From positions 1-64,000 of the forward strand of contig NZ_MKIN01000016.1 in the NCBI RefSeq assembly GCF_001938985.1: a stretch of 64,000 nt of DNA. The letters run 5' to 3'. Positions 25,776 through 34,613 of this stretch are shown here, piece after piece. Made by a program: the position numbers and the translations under genes. The stretch comes from Gillisella taibaishanensis (lineage in GTDB: Bacteria > Pseudomonadota > Alphaproteobacteria > Rhizobiales > Rhizobiaceae). Positions within the stretch are counted from its first letter, which is position 1. Each line of letters begins with the position of its first letter. The notes beneath the pieces were generated by a model, which was not told the DNA's origin, made no database searches, and was given only the letters and a program-made list of their open reading frames with translations.

Positions 25776-26612
25776 TTAGCGAGGGCTGACGTCCATCTTG
25801 AACCATTTCATCGAAAGGGTTTTGACCGTCCCGTCTGCCAATGCGGACTTAATGGCAGCGCTGAATTTATCGCGCAGATCCGTATCCGCCTTGCGGACGC
25901 CGAGGCCTTCGCCTTCACCCCAAATTGATCCGGCTATTTCCGGACCGGTGAAGGTAAGGGCATCGCTGGTGCCGAATGCGTTGGCCAAGTAGACGGCATC
26001 ATCGAAGCCGAGATCGATGCGACCGTTCTGAAGATCGAGGTCGCGATCCGCACTGGTCTTGTATTCGCGAATGTCGGCGATCGAGCTGAAGTTGTCATAG
26101 ACGAATTTGGCGTAGACGGTCGCGGCCTGAATGCCGATCGTCTTGCCTTTGAAGGCCTGCTTCAGCGCTTCGATTTCTTTGACGCCGGTCTGACCGGGCG
26201 TCATCGTGATTGTCGTTCCCGTTCCAGCGGCCTTTGCAAGCGGGCTATCCTTTGCCGTGGCGAAGGCTGCCGGGGTTGCTGCATAAGGCACGGTAAAATC
26301 GATGACCTGCTTGCGCTCGTCGGTGATGGACAGAGCATCCATGATCACATCGAATTTGCCGGCGTTCAACGCCGGGATCATGCCATCCCAATCCGATGCG
26401 ACCAGCTTGCACTCGAGCTTTGCCCGCTCGCACAGAACTTTGGCCAGTTCCGGCTCGAAGCCGCCAAGGCTGCCGTCGGCATTGGTGATGTTCCAGGGCG
26501 CATAGGCGCCTTCGAGGGTAATGGTGACAGTTTTCCAGTCCTTCGCAACGGCTGGCGCCGTCACTGCGGCAAAAGCGGCGACGCCTGCCAAAATGATTTT
26601 ATGTAGTTTCAT
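25776..26612 (-). CDS. polar amino-acid ABC transporter binding protein (HisJ/ArgT-like)
   Basis: About 278 residues from ATG 26612 (MKLHKIILAGVAAFAAVTAPAVA signal peptide; cleavage probably before KDW); the frame runs further upstream to 26711 without a start site. SBP_bac_3 pattern: GAYAPWNITNADGSLGGFEPELAKVL with CERAKLECKL, WDGMIPALNAGKFDVIMDALSIT, and a C-terminal VRKADTDLRDKFSAAI. Its ligand is presumably a basic or polar amino acid such as histidine. It heads the four-gene transporter set. Confidence 0.9.
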   Translation of the reverse strand: MKLHKIILAGVAAFAAVTAPAVAKDWKTVTITLEGAYAPWNITNADGSLGGFEPELAKVLCERAKLECKLVASDWDGMIPALNAGKFDVIMDALSITDERKQVIDFTVPYAATPAAFATAKDSPLAKAAGTGTTITMTPGQTGVKEIEALKQAFKGKTIGIQAATVYAKFVYDNFSSIADIREYKTSADRDLDLQNGRIDLGFDDAVYLANAFGTSDALTFTGPEIAGSIWGEGEGLGVRKADTDLRDKFSAAIKSALADGTVKTLSMKWFKMDVSPR

Positions 26613-26693
26613 CTGAGGACTCCTCTGAAGCTTTTTTCGTGGCTTGTCTCGCGCCGCTCTGCGTCGGCTTTTATAAACATCTGCCCGGAGGCA

Positions 26694-26709
26694 AGTTGTA
26701 TATGGCACC
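26694..26709 (+). promoter_or_regulatory. candidate HutC operator, promoter copy
   Basis: AGTTGTATATGGCACC lies between the binding-protein gene (start 26612, minus) and the HutC-type gene (start 26786, plus). HutC regulators bind TGTATATACA-like palindromes, and TTGTATAT matches one side well. A near-identical sequence occurs at 27540-27555. Confidence 0.5.
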
Positions 26710-26785
26710 ATAAGAAAAAATTTGTGCCTTGCAAGAAAGAAGTTTAGTTTTGCGGCAAATCATTGACGTGCTTAGGAGATAGGCA

Positions 26786-27541
26786 ATGAAGCAAACCAGC
26801 ATGATGAAAAAAGAGTTGGCGGCAACTGACGCAACTCCGCTCTATGCTGGCGTCAAACAGATTATCCTGGATCGCATTCACAGTGGTGAATGGCCGCCAA
26901 AGCATCGGGTGCCCTCGGAAAACGAGCTTGTTGCAGAGCTTGGGGTCAGTAAAATGACGGCCAATCGGGCATTGCGCGAACTGGCAAATGAAGGCGAATT
27001 GATCCGCGTCCAGGGCGTGGGATCCTTCGTCGCCGAACGAAAAGGCGTCTCTGCCCTGTTTGAAGTTCGCAATATCGCCGATGAAATTACCGACCGTGGT
27101 CATGCTCATGAAGCAAGCGTTGTCGTAATGACAAGGGAAGCTGCATCGCCTGACGTCGCAGATGCCCTCGGGCTTCATATCGGCGAAGACGTTTTCCACT
27201 CCCTCATCGTCCACCGGGAAGAAGGAGTGCCCGTGCAGATCGAAGACCGATATGTGCGGCCGGGCGCAGCGCCGGATTATCTGGCGCAGGACTTTTCCAT
27301 CAAAACGCCGAACGCCTACCTGTCTGCCGTCGCGCCGTTAAGCGGATCCGAGCATACGGTGGAAGCGACCATGCCGCAGGCTTGGGAGTGCCGGCTTCTT
27401 ATGATGCTGAAGACGGAGCCTTGCCTGGTGATCCGACGCAGAACATGGTCGGGCCGCGACGTCGTATCCCTGGCGCGCCTGATCTATCCCGGCCATCGAT
27501 ACAAGCTCGAGAACAGAAATGGCACCAGTGTTCCGCTCTAG
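26786..27541 (+). CDS. hutC: GntR/HutC family transcriptional regulator
   Basis: 251 residues; AGGAG lies 8 bases upstream of ATG 26786. The N-terminal winged helix (PLYAGVKQIILDRIHSGEW, VPSENELVAELGVSKMTANRAL, IRVQGVGSFV) is followed by a UTRA ligand-binding domain (residues ~95-240; VHREEGVPVQIEDRYV, CLVIRRRTWSGRDVVSLARLIYPG). HutC represses histidine-utilisation genes and is released by urocanate. Here it is divergent from the amino-acid transporter/lyase-like operon. The symbol reflects family, not proof that the ligand is urocanate. Confidence 0.8.
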   Translation: MKQTSMMKKELAATDATPLYAGVKQIILDRIHSGEWPPKHRVPSENELVAELGVSKMTANRALRELANEGELIRVQGVGSFVAERKGVSALFEVRNIADEITDRGHAHEASVVVMTREAASPDVADALGLHIGEDVFHSLIVHREEGVPVQIEDRYVRPGAAPDYLAQDFSIKTPNAYLSAVAPLSGSEHTVEATMPQAWECRLLMMLKTEPCLVIRRRTWSGRDVVSLARLIYPGHRYKLENRNGTSVPL

Positions 27542-27555
27542 TTGTATATGGAACC
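27540..27555 (+). promoter_or_regulatory. second HutC-like motif at the end of the hutC gene
   Basis: AGTTGTATATGGAACC matches the promoter copy at 26694 in 15 of 16 positions and overlaps the hutC stop codon. It could be an auxiliary operator or part of a duplicated fragment. Confidence 0.35.
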
Positions 27556-27576
27556 CAGTCAAATCCCTTGCAGCCT

Positions 27577-27637
27577 GTTGATCAAGGCCCGAAGCCAGGG
27601 CGTGAAGATGGCATGCTCGGCCGCTCGCCGCGCAACG
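27577..27637 (+). repeat. degenerate partial copy of the dispersed repeat
   Basis: About 60 bases, including the exact block GCCCGAAGCCAGGGC, align at roughly 70% identity by eye to the middle of repeat copies A and B (the GTTGACTGATG...GCTCGCGG part). It is weaker than the A/B match and could be chance or a shared ancestral coding fragment. A 49-codon minus-strand frame (27559-27708) runs through it. Confidence 0.3.
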
Positions 27638-27768
27638 TTCTGTCTCGAAGTCACCGGCGCCATGCACTGCTTGGGCAGAAAGATACGGTCGCGCGTCATA
27701 ATAGGCATCGCTCCTCACCACGACCAGGCTATATTGGGTAAATCGTCAAGTCATGATCAGGCTGCCAA

Positions 27769-28710
27769 TTGGATCAGATACTCGCCATACGAACCTTTGT
27801 CCGGGTTGCCGAAGCCGGATCCTTTGCCAAAGCGGCGGATCAGATGAACCTGCCCCGCTCTTCCGTCAGCAAACTGGTGCAAGATCTGGAGGCACATCTC
27901 GGCGCCAAGTTGGTCGAACGCACCACGCGATCTGTGACGATAACCGTAGAGGGGCTCGCCTACCATGAGCGAGCGCTTCGCCTGCTTGCCGATCTCGACG
28001 AGATGGATGGCACGGTGGCTGGCGCGCGCAGCGCGCCTAGGGGCCGGCTGCGCGTCGACATCGGGTCCGTCATGGCCAACCAGATCCTCATCCCGCGTCT
28101 CCCGGAATTTCAGAGCCTGTACCCGGATATCGACCTTCTGCTTGGTGTGAACGACCGCTCCGCAGATCTTGTCGGAGAGGGCATAGATTGCGTGATCCGC
28201 GGTGGCCTGCTCGCCGATTCCTCCATGAAGGCCCGCAAACTTTGCGAACTGGATTTTGTCGTCTGCGCGGCACCTTCCTATCTCGCAGGCAAGCGTCGCC
28301 CCGAGCATCCGGACGATCTTCGAGAGCACCGGATTGCAAGCTATTTCTCGGCTTCATCGGGAAAGCCTTTTCCTCTGCTTCTTCAGCGGGGCGAGGAGCG
28401 ATACGAGTACGCGCCTGCAATGCCCGGGATGTCCGTCAACGAGAGTACGGCCCACTTGAACTGTATGCTGGCTGGCCTTGGCATCGGCCAAAGCTTCGGC
28501 TTCCTCGCCCGACCCCACTTTAAAACCGGATCGCTGATCGAACTTTTGCCTGAATGGAAGCCTGCACTGCGGCCACTGCACCTTGTTTATCCCGCAGACC
28601 GGTTTCCAAACGCAAGGCTGCGCGTGTTTGCAGATTGGGCGGCAGACATATTCAAGCAAGCCGACTACCGCCGAGAATATGACGACGGAATTATCCATCC
28701 GGGTGGATAG
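27769..28710 (+). CDS. LysR-type transcriptional regulator
   Basis: 313 residues. The family's normal first codon aligns with a TTG at 27769 (TTG GAT CAG ATA, MDQILAIRTFVRVAE), with no ATG in a useful position. The HTH is at ~3-60 (GSFAKAADQMNLPRSSVSKLVQDLE), and the effector domain follows (GRLRVDIGSVMANQILIPRL). It is of the subgroup that often controls nearby SDR or quinone-reductase genes; the SDR at 28881 follows on the same strand. Confidence 0.85.
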   Translation: MDQILAIRTFVRVAEAGSFAKAADQMNLPRSSVSKLVQDLEAHLGAKLVERTTRSVTITVEGLAYHERALRLLADLDEMDGTVAGARSAPRGRLRVDIGSVMANQILIPRLPEFQSLYPDIDLLLGVNDRSADLVGEGIDCVIRGGLLADSSMKARKLCELDFVVCAAPSYLAGKRRPEHPDDLREHRIASYFSASSGKPFPLLLQRGEERYEYAPAMPGMSVNESTAHLNCMLAGLGIGQSFGFLARPHFKTGSLIELLPEWKPALRPLHLVYPADRFPNARLRVFADWAADIFKQADYRREYDDGIIHPGG

Positions 28711-28880
28711 TCATTCTAGAGTCGGCAACTTCTCCAAACATGCCTGAGCGCCTACCTTTCACCTATCGGACGGCGACGACAGGCTGCAAGCCAATGCCTC
28801 CTCCCGACAAATCCAAAGCTTCAACAGGCCGGTCGCGTTCGGGCTGAACCATTGCGCACGGCTGACGACAGGAGATCAAG

Positions 28881-29636
28881 ATGACCAACAGACTTCAAAA
28901 CAAGATTGCCGTCGTGACAGGCGCCACCAGCGGCATCGGCCTTGCAACGGCCAAGCTCTTTGCAGCCGAAGGTGCACGTGTCTACATTACGGGGCGCCGT
29001 CAGGATGCACTCGACAAAGCGATTGCTGAAATTGGCCACGACGCCGTGGGTGTCCAGGCTGATTCAGGCAGCAATGCGGACCTTGACCGGCTCTTCGCAC
29101 AGGTAAAGGCCGAACAGAACCGTCTGGACGTTCTCGTTGTCAATGCCGGTGGCGGCAGCATGCTCCCGCTTGGCGAAATCACAGAGGAACAGATCGACGA
29201 CACATTCGGCCGCAACGTGAAAGCCGTTATCTTTACTGTTCAGAAGGCCCTGCCATTGCTGGGCAAAGGCTCATCCGTCGTTCTCACTGGCTCGACCGCC
29301 GGCACAGAAGGAACTGCTGCCTTCTCGGTCTACTCCGCATCCAAGGCGGCCGTGCGCAATCTCGCTCGCTCCTGGGCCCTGGATCTGAAGGGGACAGGCA
29401 TCCGGGTGAATGTCGTCTCGCCCGGCGCCACGCACACACCCGGCCTCGTTGAACTTGCCGGCGACGATAAGGCTCAGCAACAAGGGCTGCTCGATTTTCT
29501 GGCATCCCGCATTCCGCTCGGCCGTGTCGGAAATCCGGAGGAAATTGCCAAGGCCAGCCTCTTCCTTGCATCTGACGATGCAAGCTTCGTGAACGGTGCC
29601 GAGCTGTTTGCCGATGGCGGTCAAGCTCAGGTCTGA
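28881..29636 (+). CDS. short-chain dehydrogenase/reductase (SDR)
   Basis: 251 residues with [12 protein letters not shown], the cofactor Arg pair in TGRRQDAL (NADPH-type), LVVNAGGGS, catalytic Ser in [15 protein letters not shown] with Tyr/Lys, and a C-terminal [20 protein letters not shown] with DGG ending typical of the FabG-like branch. It lies 170 bases downstream of the LysR gene, and a GC-rich hairpin follows. Confidence 0.9.
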   Translation: MTNRLQNKIAVVTGATSGIGLATAKLFAAEGARVYITGRRQDALDKAIAEIGHDAVGVQADSGSNADLDRLFAQVKAEQNRLDVLVVNAGGGSMLPLGEITEEQIDDTFGRNVKAVIFTVQKALPLLGKGSSVVLTGSTAGTEGTAAFSVYSASKAAVRNLARSWALDLKGTGIRVNVVSPGATHTPGLVELAGDDKAQQQGLLDFLASRIPLGRVGNPEEIAKASLFLASDDASFVNGAELFADGGQAQV

Positions 29637-29644
29637 TTCAAGAA

Positions 29645-29669
29645 GGGGAGCGGCCGATGACCGCTCCCC
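29645..29669. terminator. GC-rich hairpin after the SDR gene
   Basis: GGGGAGCGG (29645-29653) and CCGCTCCCC (29661-29669) form a perfect 9 bp stem with a 7-base loop, 8 bases after the SDR stop. There is no U-tract, so termination strength is uncertain. Confidence 0.55.
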
Positions 29670-29757
29670 CCATCAACAATCATCAGGCAAGCTGCATGAT
29701 CCGGCAGCTTTTAGAAGGACGCGACCTCTGCGCGGCCCCCAGCAAGCCAAGCATCAT

Positions 29758-30759
29758 TTAAGAGACGCTGACCACAACCTTCCCCTTGGCGCGTCCGGTC
29801 TCGACATAGGCCAAAGCCTCAGCCGTTTGGCTAAAGGGAAATACCTTGTCCACGACTGGGCGGATAACGCCGGAGTCGATCAGCGTGGCGATCTCAGCCA
29901 ATTGATGCCCTTCCGCGCGCATGAACAAGAAAGAGTAGTCGACGCTGCGGCTCTTTGCCTTCTTCAGAATTCCCCGGCTCAGCATCCGTATCACGAAGCG
30001 CAAGAAGAGGTTCAGCCGAAGCGATTTGGCAAAGGGAACGTCCGGCGGACCGGAGACCGAGATTAGCTTTCCGCCCGGCTTCAGCACGTTCAGCGACTTT
30101 GCCAATGTCTTGGCATCCTGGCTGTTCAGCACCAGGTCGTAACCGGACAACATCTGCTCGAAATCCTGCGTCCTGTAGTCGATCACCACATCCGCGCCGA
30201 GACTTTTGACCAGGTCGACATTTACAGCGCTGGTGGTGGTGGCCACGGTGGCGCCGAGATGCTTGGCAAGCTGGATGGCAAAAGTGCCGAGGCCACCGGA
30301 ACCGGCCTGAATGAATACCTTCTGGCCGGGCTTGACCTTTCCCACCTCAACGAGCGCCTGCCAGGCTGTTAGTCCTACGAGCGGGATGGACGCAGCCTGC
30401 TCCATGGAAAGGCCATTCGGCTTCAGCGCGAGGTCTGCGGCATCGACTGAAATCAATTCAGCAAAGGTGCCCGCCCGCAGATCGCGCGGCCGGCCATAAA
30501 CCTCATCGCCTGCCTTGAACTGCCGCACATTTGCGCCGACGCGGACGACCGTTCCGGCCAGATCATGGCCGAGAATGAAAGGCGGCCGGTAGGGCAGGAA
30601 CAGCTTGAACTCACCGTCGCGAACTTTGGAATCCAAAAGATTGACTGCGGTCGCGTGAATGCGAACCAACACATCATTGGCACCAATCTCGGGATCGGGC
30701 AGATTGGCCAGGCGCAACGCGCCCTTCTTCTTGTATTTTTCGACGATGAAGGCTTTCAA
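29758..30759 (-). CDS. zinc-independent MDR oxidoreductase (quinone oxidoreductase-like)
   Basis: About 333 residues. The TTG at 30759 (reading KAFIVEKYKKKG after the start) is chosen because GGAGAG lies upstream and family members start at this point. MDR features: PPFILGHDLAGTVVRVG, YGRPRDLRAGTFAELI, the GQKVFIQAGSGGLGTFAIQLAKHLGA Rossmann motif, and a GRAKGKVVVSV ending. Catalytic zinc ligands are absent, as in quinone and enone reductases. It is the last of five co-oriented genes that run from the TetR-controlled divergent region. Confidence 0.88.
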   Translation of the reverse strand: MKAFIVEKYKKKGALRLANLPDPEIGANDVLVRIHATAVNLLDSKVRDGEFKLFLPYRPPFILGHDLAGTVVRVGANVRQFKAGDEVYGRPRDLRAGTFAELISVDAADLALKPNGLSMEQAASIPLVGLTAWQALVEVGKVKPGQKVFIQAGSGGLGTFAIQLAKHLGATVATTTSAVNVDLVKSLGADVVIDYRTQDFEQMLSGYDLVLNSQDAKTLAKSLNVLKPGGKLISVSGPPDVPFAKSLRLNLFLRFVIRMLSRGILKKAKSRSVDYSFLFMRAEGHQLAEIATLIDSGVIRPVVDKVFPFSQTAEALAYVETGRAKGKVVVSVS

Positions 30760-30790
30760 GAGCTCTCTCCAGTGTAAAACTATTATCGGG

Positions 30791-31654
30791 TCATGCACCT
30801 AGGAACGCCAGGGCTTTCGGCACGAATTCGGTATGGTATTGGAAGATACCGCCGTGGCCGGCATCAGCGTAGAGCACGAGTTCGGCATCTGGGATGCGCT
30901 GGGCCAAATCGCGACTATTGGATGTGGGCACCATGATATCGTTGTCCCCATTGGCGACTAGAACGGGAATGCGGATGCGCCCCAGATCCTGCGGCGCCTG
31001 ACGACCCCATGCCTTGATCGCGGCAAGCTGGCGCAGGAAGGCACGGGGTGTCGGATCTTTATCGCGATCGAACTGACGCTCTTTCAGGCGTGCCAGAAAG
31101 TCTCTCGCCGCCCGGCGTCCGTTCCTGGTTGAGGTGAAGAACAGGTAAGTCTTCGGGTCGCGCAGCGTCAGCATACCTTTGAGGATCAAAGGCCAGGAGA
31201 CAGCACCGACCCTTGCAATGCCTGTTCCCCCGGCAGGACCTGTACCGGTCAGGATCAGCTTGCGCACCAGACCCGGCGCTTTCAGCGCAATATCCTGCGC
31301 TACGAAGCCACCAAGCGAAAAACCCAAGACGTCGACCGTGGCAAAACCCAGCTTGCTGATGACAGCTATGACATCGAGAGCCATTTCATCGATGGTCAAC
31401 GGGGCTACCCCATCGGAAAGGCCGATCCCCCTATAGTCCAACGCGATAATGTGATGGGAAACGGCGAGTTCGTCGACAATGCGCGGATCGAAGTTGTCCA
31501 GCACCGCACCCCAATGATTGAGCAGGATCAGCGGCACGCCGCCGTGAGGACCAAGCTCCCGATAGGCAAAGCGAATAGCGTCCACGGTCACGAAGCGGTT
31601 GGGAGCATAGCGATAATGATTTGTCGATGTGATCGTCATGGGTGCATCGATCAT
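30791..31654 (-). CDS. alpha/beta hydrolase
   Basis: 287 residues of the alpha/beta hydrolase fold: oxyanion region LILLNHWGAVLDNFDP, nucleophile elbow VLGFSLGGFVAQ (Ser), Asp in VLVANGDNDIMVP and His in ADAGHGGIFQY. No signal peptide. The substrate is unknown; proteins of this branch are often annotated as haloperoxidase- or esterase-like. It sits in the SDR/OYE/MDR gene set, 52 bases after the SDR at 31706. Confidence 0.88.
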   Translation of the reverse strand: MIDAPMTITSTNHYRYAPNRFVTVDAIRFAYRELGPHGGVPLILLNHWGAVLDNFDPRIVDELAVSHHIIALDYRGIGLSDGVAPLTIDEMALDVIAVISKLGFATVDVLGFSLGGFVAQDIALKAPGLVRKLILTGTGPAGGTGIARVGAVSWPLILKGMLTLRDPKTYLFFTSTRNGRRAARDFLARLKERQFDRDKDPTPRAFLRQLAAIKAWGRQAPQDLGRIRIPVLVANGDNDIMVPTSNSRDLAQRIPDAELVLYADAGHGGIFQYHTEFVPKALAFLGA

Positions 31655-31705
31655 GATGGGTCTACTCTCTATCCGCGGCGCGGGTCGATGAAGGAAAAGG
31701 CGGTC

Positions 31706-32530
31706 TCAGGCGATGTTGAACTGTTTGCGCAAGATGCGATCAAACAGCGCTCGCGGGAGAAATCGCCGGGCAAAAGAAGTCTGTCGGGCAGCTTTGCCGG
31801 AAGGGTAGCGTAGCCGCGGTGTCCTGGCCTGCGCGGCCGCCACAATCGTTGCCGCGACATCGTCTGCCGTGTCGCCGACCGCCATGGCTGCACTGAACGC
31901 AGCCCGGTAACGGGCGAAAGACTGGATGTAGGCCTCAATAGGACGATCGCCACGCGGTGAGTTGGCTTCGATGGACGTCTTCGTCGCCCATGGCTCGATC
32001 ACCGCAACCCGGATACCGAATGGCCGCACTTCATGATCAAGGGATTCGGAATAGCCTTCGATGGCGTGCTTGCTCGCCGTGTAGTGCGCGCCGAAAGGAC
32101 CGGGAATGAGCCCCATGACTGAACCGACGTTCAGGATCCGTCCACTGCCCTGCTGGCGCATGATCGGCAGAACCTCGTTGGTGACGCGAACAACGCCAAG
32201 GTAGTTGGTGTCGAACAGCGCACCAACCTGCTCGATCGAGCTCTCTTCCGCCGCACCGGAGATGGCGTAGCCTGCATTGTTGACCAGGAGGTCGATGCGA
32301 CCGAGTTCGGCATGGGCCTGCGCCACAGCGGCGATAACGGAGGCATCAGAGGTGACGTCGCAAGCAATCATAAGGATGCCGTCGCGGACTTCGTCGGGTT
32401 CCGCTTTACGACTTGTGCCGATCACACGGTAACCCATCCGGCTGAGCGCCAACGCAGCCGCCTTGCCGATGCCGCTGGACGCGCCGGTGACGAATGCAGT
32501 CTTCTGTCCTTTTGGTGCAAAGGTCGCCAT
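31706..32530 (-). CDS. short-chain dehydrogenase/reductase (SDR)
   Basis: 274 residues: TGASSGIGKAAALAL, GTSRKA (NADPH-type), LLVNNAGYAISGAAEESS, NVGSVMGLI with Ser, and YTASKHAIEGYSESLDHE with Tyr/Lys. It shares both the AAEESS region and the C-terminal RLRYPSGKAA...FDRILRK extension with the SDR at 19547, so they are paralogues. It belongs to the five-gene minus-strand group. Confidence 0.9.
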   Translation of the reverse strand: MATFAPKGQKTAFVTGASSGIGKAAALALSRMGYRVIGTSRKAEPDEVRDGILMIACDVTSDASVIAAVAQAHAELGRIDLLVNNAGYAISGAAEESSIEQVGALFDTNYLGVVRVTNEVLPIMRQQGSGRILNVGSVMGLIPGPFGAHYTASKHAIEGYSESLDHEVRPFGIRVAVIEPWATKTSIEANSPRGDRPIEAYIQSFARYRAAFSAAMAVGDTADDVAATIVAAAQARTPRLRYPSGKAARQTSFARRFLPRALFDRILRKQFNIA

Positions 32531-32608
32531 AATTTTCTTCTCCGTCTGGCGCGCGACATCACGCCGCGCACCCTTAAGAATTCTCAGAGATCAATGATGA
32601 TCGGCATA

Positions 32609-32636
32609 CAGGAGCCGCGCCGAAGGACGGCTCCTG
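32609..32636. terminator. hairpin after the alkene reductase gene
   Basis: CAGGAGCCG (32609-32617) and CGGCTCCTG (32628-32636) form a perfect 9 bp stem with a 10-base loop, just past the stop of the reductase gene (32642). It may partly separate it from the next gene downstream. No T-run is present. Confidence 0.5.
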
Positions 32637-32641
32637 ATGGC

Positions 32642-33736
32642 TCAATTGGCCGCCGTGTCGTTGAAGCGGGGATAATCCGTATAACCCGCAGCGCCGCCGC
32701 CATAGAGTGTGGCCGGATTGATCTCAGCCAAGGGCGCGCCGGTTTGTAGCCGTTCCACAAGATCCGGATTGGCGATGAACGGGCGTCCGAAGGCGATGAG
32801 ATCCGCCTTGCCGTCGGCCAGATGCGAGGTCGCGAGGTCGAGGCTGTAACCATTGTTGGCGATGTAGGTCTTGGAGAAACGGCGGCGCAGAGACCCATAA
32901 TCGAAGGGCGCTACGTCACGAGGACCGCCGGTCGCGCCTTCAACGACATGAATATAGGCAATGCCGAGAGCATTGAGGTGATCGACAATATAGTCGTACT
33001 GAGCCTGAGGATCGCTGCAGGAAATGCCGTTGGCAGGCGAGACCGGCGAAATCCGGATGCCGGTCCGTTCGGCGCCGATCTCCTTCGCTACCGCAGCGGT
33101 AACTTCCAGCATAAGCCGTGCGCGGTTTTCGACGGAGCCGCCATAGGCATCCGTTCGGACATTGGCGCCGTCCTTGGCGAACTGCTCGAGCAGGTAGCCG
33201 TTGGCCCCGTGAACCTCGACCCCATCGAAACCAGCCTCGATGGCATTGGCGGCCGCCTGTCTAAAATCGTTGACGATGCCTGCGAGTTCATCGATCTCCA
33301 GCGCGCGGGGTTCGGAAACATCGACGAAACCATTGTTGACGAAGGTCTTGGTCCCCGCACGAATGGCCGAGGGCGCGACCGGCTGGCCGCCATTGGGCTG
33401 CAGGTCGACATGGCTGATGCGGCCGACATGCCAGAGTTGCAGGACGATGCGTCCGCCTTTCTCGTGGACGGCGGCAGTGATCTTGCGCCAGCCATCGATC
33501 TGCGCCTGCGTATAGATGCCGGGCGTGTCCTGATAACCCTGACCCTGCTGCGAGATCTGCGAGGCCTCGGTAATGATCAGCCCTGCCGAAGCGCGCTGAC
33601 CGTAATATTCTGCATTCAGATCGCCCGGCACGAAGCCTTCACCGGCGCGATTACGGGTGAGCGGTGCCATCACGATCCGGTTTGAAAGGGTGATGGCGCC
33701 AAGGGCATAGGGTTCGAAAAGTGTGTTGCTGGTCAT
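32642..33736 (-). CDS. Old Yellow Enzyme family alkene reductase (NemA-like)
   Basis: 364 residues of the FMN-binding OYE family: N-terminal RIVMAPLTRNRAGEGFVPG, WHVGRISH, the GFDGVEVHGANGYLLEQF active-site region with the His-x-x-Asn pair, and a C-terminal IAFGRPFIANPDLVERL phosphate-binding region. OYE proteins reduce activated C=C bonds and nitro esters with NADPH and are part of the electrophile response. It is the second gene of the TetR-divergent group. Confidence 0.93.
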   Translation of the reverse strand: MTSNTLFEPYALGAITLSNRIVMAPLTRNRAGEGFVPGDLNAEYYGQRASAGLIITEASQISQQGQGYQDTPGIYTQAQIDGWRKITAAVHEKGGRIVLQLWHVGRISHVDLQPNGGQPVAPSAIRAGTKTFVNNGFVDVSEPRALEIDELAGIVNDFRQAAANAIEAGFDGVEVHGANGYLLEQFAKDGANVRTDAYGGSVENRARLMLEVTAAVAKEIGAERTGIRISPVSPANGISCSDPQAQYDYIVDHLNALGIAYIHVVEGATGGPRDVAPFDYGSLRRRFSKTYIANNGYSLDLATSHLADGKADLIAFGRPFIANPDLVERLQTGAPLAEINPATLYGGGAAGYTDYPRFNDTAAN

Positions 33737-33790
33737 GATTTACCTTTGGAATTTTCTCTGGAGCGGGGTCGGCTCAGGGGTGGGTGACCC

Positions 33791-34579
33791 TCAGGCGAGC
33801 GTACGATACCGCTCGGCGGGAAGCGCGTTGACGAGATTGCCAAGCATGGCTTTGCGCGCGCCATCGACGGCGTCCCACTGGCCGACATCGTGAAGCGGCG
33901 GGATTGTCACCAGTTCGCGACGGTCAAACCCGACCAGCGCCGCATCGACTAGATCGGTCACTTCCATGACATTGCTCATGGTATTGACGTCGACACCGAC
34001 ATGATCCCAGATTTCGGTCCGTGTCGTGGCAGGAAGCACCGCCTGGATATAGACGCCCTTCGGTCCAAGCTCATGGGCAAGCCCCTGCGACAGGAACAGA
34101 ACGAAAGCCTTGGTCGCACCGTAGACGGTCATGCCGAATTCCGGCGCCAGACCAACAACAGAGCCGACATTGACGATCGCGCCTTCGCCAGCCTTGACAA
34201 GACGCGGAGCAATGGCGCCGGAAAGCCGGACGAGCGCTGTCGCGTTGAGCGCAACAAGTCTGGTCATGTCATCGACGCTCTGGTCGATGAAACTTCCACC
34301 AAAAGCCGTTCCAGCATTGTTGATGAGAATGCCGATATGCGCGTCGTCGCGCAGCCTGGTCTCGACCTTGGCAAGATCCGTCGGCTGGGTGAGATCGGCT
34401 GGGAGAATGTCGATCTTTACGTTGGTTTCCAGGCGAAGGCGGCTCGCAAGCGCTTCCATGCGCACCACGTCTCGGGCGACCAGCACAAGGTCATGCCCGC
34501 GACGGGCGAACCGCTCCGCATAGGTCGCGCCAATGCCCGTGGAGGCGCCAGTGATCAGGACTGCAGGAATTTGGCTCAT
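33791..34579 (-). CDS. short-chain dehydrogenase/reductase (SDR)
   Basis: About 262 residues from ATG 34579 (MSQIPAVLITGASTGIGATYAERF). Motifs: TGASTGIGA, LVLVARD, ILINNAGTAFGG, IVNVGSVVG (Ser) and VYGATKAFVLFLSQGLAHE (Tyr, Lys). It belongs to the SDR branch near DltE/YqjQ-like proteins. It is the first gene after the TetR divergent region and so the most direct target of that regulator. Confidence 0.9.
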   Translation of the reverse strand: MSQIPAVLITGASTGIGATYAERFARRGHDLVLVARDVVRMEALASRLRLETNVKIDILPADLTQPTDLAKVETRLRDDAHIGILINNAGTAFGGSFIDQSVDDMTRLVALNATALVRLSGAIAPRLVKAGEGAIVNVGSVVGLAPEFGMTVYGATKAFVLFLSQGLAHELGPKGVYIQAVLPATTRTEIWDHVGVDVNTMSNVMEVTDLVDAALVGFDRRELVTIPPLHDVGQWDAVDGARKAMLGNLVNALPAERYRTLA

Positions 34580-34613
34580 TGGATTGCTCTTTTCTATAAT
34601 TGACCCTATATTC

